NCBI GenBank assembly: GCA_016748015.1
Contig: JAAOMT010000295.1
Span: 130,604-194,603 of the forward strand
Reading direction: 5' to 3'
Source of the DNA: Geosiphon pyriformis
Taxonomy: Eukaryota; Glomeromycota; Glomeromycetes; Archaeosporales; Geosiphonaceae
Length of the DNA: 64,000 bases
The translations under genes were made by a program, and so were the position numbers. The notes below the pieces were generated by a model. It searched no databases, was not told the origin of the DNA, and saw nothing but the letters and a program-made list of their open reading frames with translations. Positions 11,905 through 24,190 of this stretch are shown here, one piece after another. Within the stretch, counting starts at the first letter, position 1. The number at the start of each line of letters is the position of its first letter.

Positions 11905-13269
11905 TTACTTAAAAGGCTTCAATCTATATAAAGAAGGGTGGTATAAGACTTTACTGGGAAAGTTATATGGTAAACCAGCTTTAGCCCTAAGACTTTTTCT
12001 AATCATGATATTCCATTTATGACACACATTTAAAGTAATAAAACTAAACTGTACACAATAGCTAACAATGGATTGCAAAACTGCTGAAACCAAATAACAG
12101 AATTGTTTGTTTATAATAGCTTTTTTTAACACTATATTAGAAAAAAACTTGACATCCTTATGGACTTGAGCCAAACTGGAATTAGAGAAACTCTCAGTTG
12201 ACAGAAAGATATCCAAGTATCGGTATGACTCACTCTTTCTAGCAATCAAAATTGGCATTCTATTGATTAATAGCAAAGCATTCTTAACTCTTTAATTGAT
12301 AGAAATTGCTACTGTCTTATTGTTATTAATTGAGATGTCATTGATCACAAAAAATTCACTTGCAATATTCAAAATATACTGCATAGATGCCTAACTACTT
12401 CCAACCCAAATTGTATCATCAACAAAAGCACCTGCAGCCAAAAAAAAGGTTTTTCCTCCACTTGTCTCAATTCTGCCAGACTTTGCTACAAACTTAGAAT
12501 TAATTCTATACCCACATAATTGCTTATGCCTTTTCACTTTACACAAAAGTAGATCATAAAATATTCTCCAAAGCAGTGGGGAAAAGACCTCCTCTTGATC
12601 TAACCTATTATGTATTCTATAACCATCCAAGAACCCAAAATCAGTCATCACCCTGTTGAGCCAGTCCCCATGAATGTTGCCAAAAAATTGGATGAAACAT
12701 TCACTCATTTTAATGTGATGCAAGTTCACTCGCAAATAATGCTAGCCTACCAAATCATAAGCTTTGTGCATATTCTGTAGCACTAACCAAAACTCTCTGT
12801 TTTTTTTCAGAGCATTCTCAATCACTGAGCCAATAGCAAAAATAGGAGACTGGGTTAAAGTACTTTTCAACACTAAAAAATTGTCACCACAAAGAACATT
12901 AAATTTGCTACAAGCCAAAGATATCCGATCAGATAGGATTTTAGATAGTATTTTACACACTGTTTCGACCAATATAATAGGTCTGGTATTTGTCAGAATA
13001 CTATTCCACTCATAAGGTTTCGGAATCATTGAAACCCATGCTTTCTTCCACAGATTAGGAACTATATCTATATTCAAGCACAAATTCAACAATTTCAAAA
13101 GACAGACCAAAATCTCCCCACCACAATGCTTCCAAAGTTTATTCAGTATTCCAGATAATCTGGCTGCTTTATTGTTTGGTAGATTATCAACAACCAGAGA
13201 TAATTTCTCCATACCAATATCAACTATTATATCAGAGAAAACATTATCATTTACATAATTCAGAGGCAT
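11905..13269 (-). pseudogene. LINE-1 reverse transcriptase
   Basis: Pieces 12742-13269, 12391-12735 and 11905-12276 are collinear. Motif 1 and 2 context is visible (NNKAARLSG, VSMIPKP, NTRPIILVETVCKILSKIL). Motif A reads LQNMHKAYD, with Asn where an Asp is expected. Motif C is FVDD at 12415-12426, a normal variant of YADD in this LINE class. A stop and a frame change between motifs A and C break the frame. Function in life: target-primed synthesis of element cDNA. Confidence 0.85.
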
Positions 13270-13323
13270 ATATTGCCAAGCCCAGAGGTCAGATATTTTC
13301 AGAAGAACTGATCACTTCCTTGT

Positions 13324-13767
13324 CTACTCTTCCATAATTTTGTCAACCTTGAGCTTCATCTTATTAGGCTCAACCACTAGTTCATCATTTACTACCAAGT
13401 AATCCAAAACCATCTTGCAAAATGGACGTTTTAGAATGCTCTTTATCATCTTTCCTTTGTTAAAACAGAAGTTTTCTATGCAATAGTCAATTGCCTTTTT
13501 TATAGCAGTATCTTTAGCAATCTTAGACTCATAATACTTGGACTTACAATACTCTTTCTTTATCATTGACAAATGCTTAATCAACTCCATCGAGCTTACA
13601 CTATTCAAAACCATACTATCAACCTTGGAAGCTTCGACTACATTAATAGCCAACCAAATCTTAATAAGGCAGTTGAAATTCAGGAGATCACCAGAATTCC
13701 AACATTTCACAACCTTTGCAACAAGCAGCTCTAATTTAAAGAATATGGAAGATTGTTTATTCCTCAA
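13324..13767 (-). pseudogene. LINE-1 linker between endonuclease and RT
   Basis: Open frame of about 147 codons, Lys-rich, directly upstream of the RT piece. Its C-terminal part (KGKMIKSILKRPFCKMVLDY then a VVEPNKMKLKVDKIMEE end) has a clear counterpart in LINE-2 at 34398-34697. This is the usual region preceding RT in LINEs and has no enzymatic motif. Confidence 0.65.
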
Positions 13768-13842
13768 ACAGTCATACTCACTATACTATATCTTAAAGCA
13801 AACTGTGTCAGCAGTCTGTATTATGGCCTCTTTCAACAATTT

Positions 13843-14767
13843 TTATATTGTATTTAAGTTATCATTGACTCTTGCCTCTTTAAACATGTTTGATCTAGCC
13901 AAAAACTTGGCAAAAGAGCAATCTTTAAAACTTAACCATTGAACATTATCTACATTCTTTAATTTGAATCTCCACCAGTCTTGGTTGGCTTGTCTGTAAA
14001 TGTTAATAAGATGTGTATCCAGCAGTCCACCCAAACCAATTGAAATAGAAACTGACTTATGATTTGTATCAAAAAACTTAAACATATTATCGACAAAATG
14101 CGATGTTATAGCAGATGCCAAATTTCCATTAACTAGAATAAAATCAATCACTTTCTTAACATCTCTAGAATTGCTCCAAGTGGAAGCCTTGGCCAATAAG
14201 TGTCTATCAAAAGTATTAAACAGGCCCAAACCCAAACAGAACTTGAAACTCGCACTTTTGCTAGACCCATTTTCATTAAAGTTACTACCCAAAACCACAA
14301 AAGAGCTAGAATTGACTGCCTTAGAAACCATAGAATTGATATCAGCAGCTTGACCAAACCGTGCTAATAGATATACCAGCATACAAATCCAAGATCATAA
14401 CTAAAAGTTTGTTCTTGAATAAAAAATGCACAGAAATCAAATGACCAGGAATCTCATCTACTTTCAAAACATGTCAAGCCAAAAAATTGTTCATAATTAT
14501 GACAACTCTAGCACCACAAAACCCAACATCCAAACCAGAAGTAAAAACTTAAAGTCTATTAAATTTATTCATGATCCAAGATCTAATATCAGATTTTAAT
14601 TTAGTCTCAGTAACAATTGAAATCATATTTCTTGAATCCTTATGCCAACAGACAATGTCTTCCTGTTTAGCTAAATTTGTCATACTCTTAATATTACATG
14701 TAGCCACTCTCCAAATGAGCTCACTTATTGATGTAAAGAGTGCATCAAAGAATCTGAATTTATGCAC
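13843..14767 (-). pseudogene. LINE-1 endonuclease domain
   Basis: The N-terminal piece (14549-14767) shows the apurinic-endonuclease opening: a strand ending ATCNIKSM, then KQEDIVCW and the metal-binding Glu of TETKL. The C-terminal piece (13843-14382) contains VVLGSNFNE, the position of the usual GDFN box with Asp replaced by Ser, and the linker towards RT. A gap of broken frame (14383-14548) separates them. In LINEs this domain nicks the genomic target for target-primed reverse transcription. Stops and the missing Asp make it inactive. Confidence 0.78.
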
Positions 14768-15075
14768 AACAGATCTAATTTCCCCAAGATTGAGCCAATA
14801 GAAACCTCAAGAGCCATCATCTTGAATTCCAAACTGCCAACTTTGGAGGTAAGAACCTTTGAACTACTCAGACCTAAATCTACCACCTTGTTTTCTAACA
14901 TTGAAGAAGAGAGAAGAAGAGATGGCCATAGAACATTCAGAACCATATCAATATCCGGTGATGCCAATGTAGAAACAGAAGTGGCCAGAGGTACAACTTG
15001 AGTAATAAGCACCAGAGGCACAAGCTCCATATTATTTAATCTATGCATAATATCTGATACTTGATCAGTTAGCAA
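14725..15075 (-). pseudogene. LINE-1 ORF1 C-terminal part
   Basis: Open frame of about 116 codons with a Leu/Ser/Val-rich, probably helical sequence (LTDQVSDIMHRLNNMELVPL at its start). It overlaps the start of the endonuclease frame by about 40 bp. It resembles the ORF1/ORF2 junction region of this LINE family as I remember it. No motif allows a functional assignment. The 5' truncation of the element removes everything upstream, including the zinc knuckle. Confidence 0.6.
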
Positions 15076-15099
15076 CTCTATGTTATAAATGGGATATTA

Positions 15100-15540
15100 T
15101 GATAAAAAAGAGGCTCAGATTTAAATTCAATCTGCTAAGAAATTTTTCTAATAAAGCTTTATACTATTTATTTCTGTATAATCTGAAATTTTTTAAGCAA
15201 ATATAAACAGAAACCAAGATAGCTTTAGTAATTGTATTTTCTAATACTGCTAAAATTTTTGGCCAATTATTTAAGTATTTTGCTTTAGGTTTACAAGTTT
15301 TGAAGTAGATATCTCTGAATTTTTTGTAGTATTTAGTCAAGTTAAAAATCAATTCTATAAACAATTTTCTAGTAAATGTTGTCAAAATTTTTTTAAACAC
15401 CAAAGTCTTTTTGGCCAATAATCTGTTTAGTGTATTTTATAAGCCTGACCATTTTCTAATATTCAAAATATTAAAAAATATCTATTATTTTGATATAATA
15501 TATTTTTTAAGATGTTTTGGTTTTGTCTTTAGAAATTATT
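15100..15540. other. Gap between LINE-1 and LINE-3, unassigned
   Basis: Lies between the 5' ends of two divergently oriented LINE relics. A minus-strand frame of 84 codons (15164-15418), Lys/Thr/Leu-rich, is the longest. It does not match any part of the LINE proteins here, and I do not recognise it. It could be a chance frame in AT-rich DNA. Confidence 0.4.
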
Positions 15541-15638
15541 TATTAAACAAACATGGTTTGATTATGAATTAAAAAACTTTTTAATATTAGAAAAAATTAA
15601 GCCCAAGAGATCTAGTGCTATTATAGTTTAGAAAAGTA

Positions 15639-15911
15639 TTGACATATATAAGCAATCTTTTTGTTAAGTCTAATAAAGCTGCTGTCAATCTAGTCTGTTC
15701 AAATTTTTTTAACTCAAATGAGTTCTTGGATGTTCATAAATGTTTGTATAAATTATGGTCTGAAAAGATTAATGTTTACACTGATAATTTATTAAAAAAT
15801 TTGAGTACAACAAAAGTGACTAGTAAAACAATGGTTTATTTCTTTGATATTAGAATAGATATAAGTATAAAAGTGCATAAAATGTTGTTTTCAACATTAT
15901 TAGAACTATAG
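15639..15911 (+). pseudogene. LINE-3 RNase H remnant
   Basis: Reads YTDNLL where the family has the first catalytic Asp (YIDRSL in LINE-1). It then aligns with the LINE-1 domain through TMVYFFDIRIDISIKV and LFSTLLEL, where the Glu-containing AELQA becomes LLEL and a stop. Downstream, out of the open frame, HTNSQMAMD matches YSDSQSAID with the Asp changed to Asn. Non-functional. Confidence 0.7.
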
Positions 15912-16385
15912 ACAATTGCCTTGATCTTGAAGTGTATTCTCTTATCTTGTTTAGTAAATTTGCATACAAATAGCCAAATGGCTATGGATGTGTACATATT
16001 AAAACTTGAGCTTTGTCAGTCTGACTTCTAAAACAGATATTAGATAAAAAGACATTATATTGCTAATTTGGTTAAATTAAAAGACATTTTTGTGAAGTAA
16101 ATAAAAATAAAAAGCTATTTTAGAAATTTGGACAATAATTAGACAGATGCTTTTGCTTTTATTGTGTAGTCATATTTGGCTTTTTTTATTAGAATTTATA
16201 AGAGAGTTTTAATAACAAATAGTCAAGTAGTTTCAGACAATGCTTATCATTTTGTTTGCAATATCTATTGAATTATTTGTTGTGCTTAATAAAAAGTAAA
16301 TTCTAGTATAGAGATTTTATATAACTTACTTATTCTGTATATTAATTGAAAATATACTGTCTTAGTTTGGTATTTAAACTCTCAC

Positions 16386-17034
16386 ATGTTGGCTGAATTT
16401 ACCAATAAAAAGTCAGCTGCTCTATGCATATATTTGATAAAAGCCATTTATAAAAAATTATTGGTTGTTATTTATAAAAAACTTTATAATAAAAATTATT
16501 TAAGTGTTTTGTGTTTAATATATGATAATGTTAAGTTGCCTAATCATGTTTTTACTTGCTTTAAAGATGCTTTTGTGCACTCTGATATTCTTTTAAATTA
16601 TTTTGAGCTGTGAAAATTTTTGGTAGAAAATTGTTTTATATTATCTTTCTTGATTGAACACTTTTTCTTTAAAAGCTTTGGATATTGGTATTTATACAGT
16701 TTTGTGCAAAGATTTTGTTTTTAATAAATGAGTAGATAAGATGGTATTAGTTTTTAGTAATAAAAAAAAAGCAAAGTTTGTAATAGTTAATTTCATTTGT
16801 TATTTGACTAATAAATATTATAGTAAGTTATAGTTGTTAAAATTTAAGTTTAGAGCTAATATAAAAAAGAATGGCTTAGTTTATAATATGGAAATAACGT
16901 TTAATTTGTTGTATAGTTTGTTCAGTTTTTTGTCTGAGAAAGTGGTTTGTTTATTTGATATTATTGAATCTTTTATTGTTAGTTTTAGTTTGCATATATT
17001 ATGTTTGTTTTTTCTGGTATAAACAATAATGCTG
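16386..17034 (+). pseudogene. LINE-3 C-terminal Cys/His domain and tail
   Basis: The first piece has CLIYDNVKLPNHVFTC: the H-x3-C half is kept, while the second Cys of C-x2-C is Tyr. The second piece (16834-17034) aligns with the LINE-1 tail around IIESFIVSFSLHILCLFF. Stops separate the two. Confidence 0.7.
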
Positions 17035-17215
17035 AAGTTTTTATAAGTATATAATATTGTCTTAATTGGCCTAAGTGGTTGGTTACATGTAGAAAATATA
17101 TAAATTATATTTAGTTTAATTTATTTGTTTATATTTGTATGCTAAGTAGTAATTAGGCTGCACTTGTTAAATAAATAAAATAAATAAAAAATAAATAAAT
17201 AAATAATACAAACTT

Positions 17216-20200
17216 TTAACCAAATTCAAACTAAACTCAAACTTGATAAAAAAATTCAAGTTTAGTTTATAATTCAAATTAAACTTAAATAATATTTAAA
17301 ATTTGATTTAATTTAATTTAATAAATTTCTATTATTAATATTAATAAAAAAATAATTAGATTTTAATAAAATAAGTATAGACTTATAAAATTGTATTAAG
17401 AAAATATAAATTAATAAATTTATTTTAAATATGTGTGAATTTTAGGTATTAAATAATTAATTATATAAATTATTTAATAAAATAGAAATTAAATTTGTTT
17501 TTAATACTTTTATTATATATACATAAATCTTCATAATATAAGATTTTTATTATTAAAATTTTTAACATTCTTAAAATTTTTGCTAATATTTTTAGATTTC
17601 TTAATATTTTATGCTTTAATAATCTATATTAAATTATTAACTATTTATTTTATATTTTGTTTTTTATTTTTGTTTTGTTTTTACTCTGTAAATAACAATT
17701 TTTTTTTTAAGAATTTAAAAATTTTTGCAATATATACAGTTGTTATTTTTTTGCTTTTTTTGTTTTTTTTTTCTGTATTAATAAATTTAAAAATACTTTT
17801 TTTATTTGCTAAAGTTTTTGAATGCTTATTTTGGTTTTTTACCAAATAATTAAAAAGATTAATATTTGTGTAAATCAGTTTTGACTATTAAATTTAATTT
17901 GTTGGTAATATAAAGTTTTTTGATTTTAAAAAACAAATAAGTAGTAAATTAAATGTTTAAGTTTAAACAAATAAAACCAAAAAAGATGTAACTAAAAATA
18001 GTAATTTAATATTGACTTTTTATTTTGATGTTTACAAGTATTTAATAGTAATTCTTGAGATGTTATGTGTTGTTTAACTAAGTTTGAAGATTTTATTTAT
18101 TTTTATTTATTGCTAGTTTTTGTTTGAATTTTAAGTTAAAAAAAATTGTGCTTAAACTAAATATGTTTTTTTTACAAAACTTGGTAATATTGTAAACAAA
18201 TTCTTGAAAATAAATAAAACAAATATTGACACCAATAGTTTTTGTTTTAGTTAAATAATAAATTAAATTTTAAAAGGATTTTATTTAACTTTTTTAATAT
18301 TGTAGTTTTTAAAAAAATAGTTGTTGATTCGATTTTTAATATATTATTAGAAAGTTTTTTTTACAGCTATACTTTTATTTTAGATTCTAAATTTTTGTTT
18401 GCAATATGTATAAATTAATTAATAATACTCTAAAGTTGTGTTAAATATGGTTGTTATTTTGATTAAATTGCTATTGTATTGTTTTTGGAAAAAAACTAAA
18501 TATTATTAAATATTTTAATTATTATTTGATAATATTGTTAATGCTATTTTGCAGTTAATTCTATTGTTAATAAATTAATTTATTTTCAAAATATTTCTTT
18601 ATACTTTAAATTATTGTTGTTGTTAAATTTATAATAGAATAATCAATTTTATGCTAATTACTTTGTATAACTATTTTGCAATAAAAGTTAACTTTTTTAC
18701 AAAAATTCTTATTTGTAAACTTTTAAATTATGTTTAGTTATTTTACTGTAAAAGTCAACTTTTCTACAAAAAATCTTAACTGTAAACTATTTAAAAAAAA
18801 ATTAAAATAAAAAAATATAAAAGAAATTATTTTTAATTCAGATTTAGAATTTAATTAAGTAATTATTAAAATTAATAGCTAATTAATTTCAAAATATTAG
18901 TCGTAATTATAAGTTTTTAAACAATAATATTTTGAAAAAAAATTTGGTTTTTAAAGTAGATTTATTGAATTAATTTGTAGTAGATAATTTCTTTGCTAAG
19001 AAAATAATTCTAAACTAAAATAATTCTAATAAAGATATATTTTCTTAAAAAAAAAGCCCTTTTTTTATATAATTTATTGTAATATTATTTTATGATTTTG
19101 TACTTTTTTTTGCTAATATTTTGGCAAACTACAAGTTAGTTTTACAAACTATTATTTATTTTAGTAAATTATTAAATATTTTATCGAATTTTTAAATCTT
19201 TTGATGAATTCTTGAATGTTATATAGTTTAAGATATTATATGATCTAATATTTATAATTAATTATATTTGTGTATTATATAAATTAAGTTATTAATTAAA
19301 TAATAATATTTAATAATTTGGTAAAATAATAAGTAATAATTTAAAATATTAATATATATTAATTAATAATAAAAATTATAAAAGTAATTTTATGCTAATT
19401 AATAATTTAAATTTCTATTGATAATAATAATAATAAGTAAAAAAACAATTTAGTTACCAATTTTTTATTAAATACTTTAAAACTTTTAAAAAAACAAAAA
19501 CTATATTAAAATTATTTTAGATAAGTTATTTTAAAAAAATAAACTTTTAACCAAAAATAAAAAAAAATGGTTTTAAAACAGCAAAAAATTAGTTAACTAC
19601 TATATTATTTAAAAAAATATATCTACAAAGTATTATTAAGCAGTATTATTTATAAAATAATACAAAAAATAAGCAGTAGTTAAATATAGTATAAATTAGC
19701 TAATAATAAAATAAAAATTATTAGATTATATAATATTAAAAATTCCAAAAATACCAGAAAAAATTTTAAAGATTTTAAAAATATTAAAAATTTTAATAAT
19801 AATTCAAGAAAAGTATAAAAATCATTAGAAATTTTAAAAATTTTGTATTACAAAAATTTATATATATATAATAATAACATTAAAAGTAAAAAAAACAATT
19901 AGTTTATTAAATTTTTATCAAGTAATTTTAATAATTAAAAATTTAGTACTTAAAGTAAATATTTATTTAATAAAAACCATAATTTAATTATTTACTATTC
20001 AAGTTTTATGAATTTATATTTATTTTAGCAGTTATTTACATTTAACTAATATTAATAACATTAATTTAAAGTTATTAATTATATTAAAACAATAGTTTTT
20101 AATCATAATTATTAATAAAATATTTATTTTTTATTTTTTATTTATTGTTTTTTGTGTATTTTATTTTGTTTTATTAATTAATTAAAAAAAATATTAAAAT

Positions 20201-21228
20201 TATAATATTAAAAATTGCTTGGTAAAAATAAATATAAAATTAGTTTATTAATTATTTATTAAAAAAATAAAAATTATTAGAATAAATTAGTTATTATATT
20301 AAAAAAATTAGATATTAAATATTGTTAATTATTATGAATTTTTATTTATTTTACAAAAAATTCAATCAACTAAAATTTTTAAATACTAAAATTTTCAAAG
20401 TAAACAACAAACTTAAAATACCAATTTACAAACTAATATATTATATAATTATCTATAATAATAATTTTTACAACTGTAAATATTTTATTAATAAAGATAC
20501 TATTAATTGTTTTAAATAATAAAAATAATAAAAAAGTTTTAATTTTTTTATTCTTTGCTTTAATTATAATTTTAAAATTAAAAAAAAATATTTTATTTTA
20601 TTTATTTTATTTATAATATATAAAATATTTATTAATCTTTTAATTAAAATTAAAAAACCAATAAATATAATAATAAGCTTAATTAACAAAACCAATTTTG
20701 TTAATTTAAATTTTAATAATATTTAAAACCAATTATAAATTTAATAATAATAATAAAAAACAAAATCAGTATTTTTAATATATAACTTTAAATTAATAAA
20801 CTAATTTTATAAATTTTAAAATTAATTATAAGCTTAAATAAAAACTTAATAAATAAAAGCCAAATAATTTAAATTTTAATACTTAAAACAAAATTAATAA
20901 TAAAAAATTTTTTATTAAATATAGTTTTTTCTTAAAATATTGGTTTTAACTATAATAATATTTAAGTTTTTTTAAAAATTAAAAATAATAATAACATATT
21001 TTAAATATTAAGTAAAATTTACAAAGCAAAAAATAAATAAATATAATTATATACTTGAAAATCCAATTTATTAATTTTAAAAACAACATAATTAAAAAAA
21101 TTAATTTGATTTTAAAAATAATTTTTTAAAAGTTTTTAAACTTTTTATAATAGTAATAATTATATTAAGTTAAATATTTTAAAAAAACTTTAATTGAAAA
21201 AAACTTTTATTTAAAGCAAAAAAAGTAG
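17216..21228. other. AT-rich spacer
   Basis: No convincing gene. A hydrophobic Phe/Leu-only frame at 17580-17849 is what T-rich DNA produces. It contains the second copy of the dispersed repeat (18530-19420). Confidence 0.72.
18530..19420 (+). repeat. Dispersed AT-rich repeat, copy 2
   Basis: Same orientation and block order as 7425-8165. It is longer mainly because of an internal tandem duplication of about 60 bp (two versions of GTAAACT...TTTAAA with AAAAGT(T/C)AACTTTT, about 18671-18730 and 18737-18795) and a few short insertions. Diverged by both substitutions and indels, so the duplication is old. Confidence 0.7.
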
Positions 21229-21352
21229 TGGCTAGCCACATGTAGTGAGTGCGTGAACTGCATTTAGTCTGGGCCTCTTAGTTTGGTTCTGTATACTAGA
21301 CAGCGGTTGGGCTTCACTCGTAAAACGCGTAATAAAAAAAAAAAAAAAAAAA
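21229..21352 (+). mobile_element. Short LINE 3' tail with poly(A)
   Basis: About 105 bp that align with the last 110 bp of LINE-1 (reverse complement of 9913-10025), ending in TTGGGCTTCACTCGTAAAAC, then GCGTAAT and an 18-A run. It is a severely 5'-truncated insertion, a normal LINE product. It retains CpG where LINE-1 has TpG or CpA (GTGCGTG against GTGCATA; AAAACGCG against AAAACGTG), so it looks younger or less mutated. Confidence 0.85.
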
Positions 21353-22490
21353 GTGTTTTATTAATTAAAAATTGTTATATATTTATATTATTTAAAAAAA
21401 GTATTTTAAAAAAATATTGTTTAGTTGTTTTTATTTTTAAAAAAGTTTTTTAAATATTAAAACTATTAAAAACAATAAAAAAATATTTTTTTTATTTTTT
21501 ATTTTAATTATAATTACAAAAATATAAAAAAAGATTTAAATATATATAATAACAAATTAATTACAATAATATTTTAGTATATAAAATAAAATTAAAAATT
21601 AAAAATTTTAAATCAAAATAAAATAAATATCTTGTTTGTAATAATATTTATAATATTAAATATATTGTTATATTTAATTATCTTAATTATTAAAAAATAT
21701 TATTTGGTACTTTTATCGATTTTTTATGATTTTGCAATTTTTGTATTGTTTTGCTAATAATAATTAGTTTTATATAATTTTTTATAAGAATTTTGTTCTT
21801 TAAAAATTTTTAGTAATATCAAAAATACATATATTATTATTATTAACTTTGTTTAAAATTTGATTATAGTTTATTAAGAATGTTTATAATTGTTATATAT
21901 TAAACTTAGATCTAATTTAAAAAACACAGTTTATTATTTTATAATATTAATTTGTTTAATATTATAAATAAATTTGTTAATTTTTTATTTATTAATTGTT
22001 TTAATTTTAAAAAAAGGCATCTGTTTTTTTAAGTATATATAAGAATGTTTTTGTAATTATAGAAATATAATATAGTTTTAGCTAACTCAAGTAACTATTC
22101 ATATATAATTGGTATATGAATCATGTTTATTTTAAAGTATTTATTACTGTATTATAATAGATAATAATTGAGCCTTATTTATTAATAATAATAATAAAAT
22201 TTTAAATAAGAAAAAATATAAACTAAAATTAATAATAAAATTTTTTTATAAATAAAATTATGTTAACAAATTTAAATTTGTTATTGAAAAAATATTAATA
22301 ACTTAAAATAATATTACAATTAATAAAAATTATTTAAAATAAATTATTTTAAATTTATTAATTAACATTTAAAATATTAATTAAATAATATATTCTTATA
22401 TTTAATATTTGTATTTAGTTATTTTAATTAATAATTTGTTGTTATTTAATTAATAAAAATTTCAAAATTATCATGAAAAATTAATATTTT
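21353..22490. other. AT-rich spacer
   Basis: Homopolymer-rich A/T sequence without a supportable gene, RNA or repeat. Confidence 0.7.
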
Positions 22491-22626
22491 TTTGCCACTT
22501 TTTTCATAACAATTATCACGTTATTTGTAATTGAACTTATGATCGCCATGCAATTCGAAAAGGATAATGAAGTCGAAAATCTTATTTAAGAAACTCCTCT
22601 CTCGGTCAACATACTTGATCGTAGTT

Positions 22627-22819
22627 AGTGGGAAGTATATTATGGTCTGGATTTTAAGTCCGATTTTAATATGCGCTGGTAGCACTACCAATGTTACTTG
22701 CCTACACCCTGCAGTCGTGTTCTGAGCGATTCATCGCACAAAGCAACATGCGTTCTTGCTTGAAGTGGGAAGCGTATTATAGTTTGGGCCTTTGGGCCCA
22801 ATTGTAACATGTGTTGGCA
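22627..22819 (+). repeat. Pair of about 55-bp direct repeats
   Basis: Copy one at 22627-22681 and copy two at 22764-22819 both begin AGTGGGAAG and run through TATTAT and a TGG to a CTGG/TTGG end. Differences are mainly C/T and G/A. Copy two contains TTGGGCC TTT GGGCCCAA, an inverted repeat that could form a hairpin. The surrounding 22500-22830 is much richer in G and C than the adjoining spacer. Confidence 0.6.
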
Positions 22820-22839
22820 AATAACAATCAATTAGTTTA

Positions 22840-24190
22840 TATAAGACAGGTAAATTTTCTTCACTATTTTCATTAAGAACTGTGATAAAGATTCTGCAAA
22901 TGAATTGTTATGGAAAAACCATCTTGCGAAATTAGAATCATTGGCTATTTCGGATCGAGTAAATAAAGTATGTGTTGTCTTTGATCTTACTAATATGTTT
23001 AACCGAATAAATATGCCTTCGGTTGAACACTTTTTATATATCCTAGAGTACTTTATTCGAATGGAACAACACATCTGTATTGGGGTCTCATGGAAGGCTT
23101 CCCTAAATTTGAATCGAGCACCAATTTAATTAGCGATAAAATTCTTACTGCCAGATGGAACAGTTTTTAATCGGAAAAATTTATCGATCATTAATTACAA
23201 TCTATCTTGCAAAATGTTTAATCAGGGAACCCGTGACTCAAGTTGCTAATGAAGTAAAGCGATGCGTTTACAATCTACGAATGATACCATACGGTGAATC
23301 TATTGGCGCGTTCAATTTATCCAACATCTAACTTGTGAGCGTAAGAATCAACTTTGCTTATATACCGCTTAATGTCAAAAATGGAGGTCTAAATGATCGA
23401 AATATTGCTATTAGGCATCAAGCTGCCTTGAACACGGGAGTTTTGACCTATCGACGAAAACATTAAGAGAACAGTGACACACCTGCTTAATATTATAATG
23501 AATTTATTCAACAGAGAAACGGGTTAAATAAGCCTATTTCTGTTTTTCAATCCCTTTGAGAAATTAATTATTCAATTGGGAAGATATTTGATAATGATAA
23601 AATTACGTGACAAACAATTGTGTCCAATAAAGGCGTTATCTATTCTAAGATCCCAATGTAAAACATGATACAAATATTCCATCAATTTCTGTCTTGAAAC
23701 TTATTGATGTAGTTCGAATCAGCGTTTTCAGGCAATCGAAACTTGCAAATGATTGCTATAAGAAAATTAAGAACTTTGGAGTTTGCCTATAAAGTCTAAT
23801 TAAACCTGCATTGTCATCTAATTTTCCGCTTCACAAACTTCAGTATCGTTCTATAAAGATGCACTCACAACGAAGTTTAAGGTATCACTCGAAAATGTCC
23901 TGTTTCAATAAGTACTTTTAATATTGACTGTTGGCGAAAATCTGGTTGTAACATGATTCATCGTGCACAACAATCCAACCTCTCTGGGTCAACATCGTTT
24001 TTTCCGGAGCAATTCTTACACAGCAAGCAGATATTCTTCCTCGGCTATAGATTTTGTTTTTCAAGTAATTTTTTGATGCCGTTCAGTTGCCCTCTTAGCC
24101 TGTAATCATCTCAAAATATTATTGATTGTATGTAGCTCCATTCACCTTAAACGCAAAGTTCATGGCCATTATCACATCATTTTGTAATAA
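22840..24190 (+). pseudogene. Unrecognised decayed coding-like region
   Basis: Balanced base composition and several short frames that look protein-like on the plus strand, for example 22905-23129 (LLWKNHLAKLESLAISDRVN, then VCVVFDLTNMFNRINMPS) and a stretch near 23222-23345 (VANEVKRCVYNLRMIPYGES). Stops and frame changes occur every 30-60 codons. I do not recognise the family, and I cannot tell a dead host gene from a transposon or an integrated viral relic. No intron signals were found that would join the pieces cleanly. Confidence 0.4.

Larger units (their letters stand above)
9899..15090 (-). mobile_element. LINE-1: non-LTR retrotransposon with EN, RT and RNase H, 5' truncated
   Basis: Reading leftwards: end of ORF1 (14725-15075), apurinic-type endonuclease (13843-14767), linker (13324-13767), RT (11905-13269), connection (11341-11904), RNase H (11056-11325), C-terminal Cys/His domain (10261-10734) and tail (10039-10239). 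The 3' end is a poly(A), seen as the poly(T) run at 9897-9912 on the plus strand. The last 110 bp match the tail at 21229-21352. The 5' end fades at about 15075-15100 inside ORF1, as expected from incomplete reverse transcription. Many stops and frame changes; inactive. Confidence 0.9.
15540..17215 (+). mobile_element. LINE-3: 3' half of a related LINE, strongly decayed
   Basis: It starts around the connection region (a degenerate LNPRGPV-like stretch near 15600), continues with RNase H (15639-15950), the Cys/His domain (16386-16613) and the C-terminal tail (16834-17022), and ends with the family 3' UTR (CTAAGTGGTTGGTTACATGT at about 17071) and an (AAATA)n-like tail at 17170-17210. All domains align with LINE-1 in order. 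The sequence is far more AT-rich than LINE-1, as if many G and C had become A and T. The exact 5' end is uncertain. Confidence 0.8.

Noticed and set aside
17580-17849. 89-codon hydrophobic frame that looks like a membrane protein
   Set aside because: Only Phe, Leu, Ile and a few others, as any frame in T-rich DNA would give. No conserved motif, and it lies in an AT desert.
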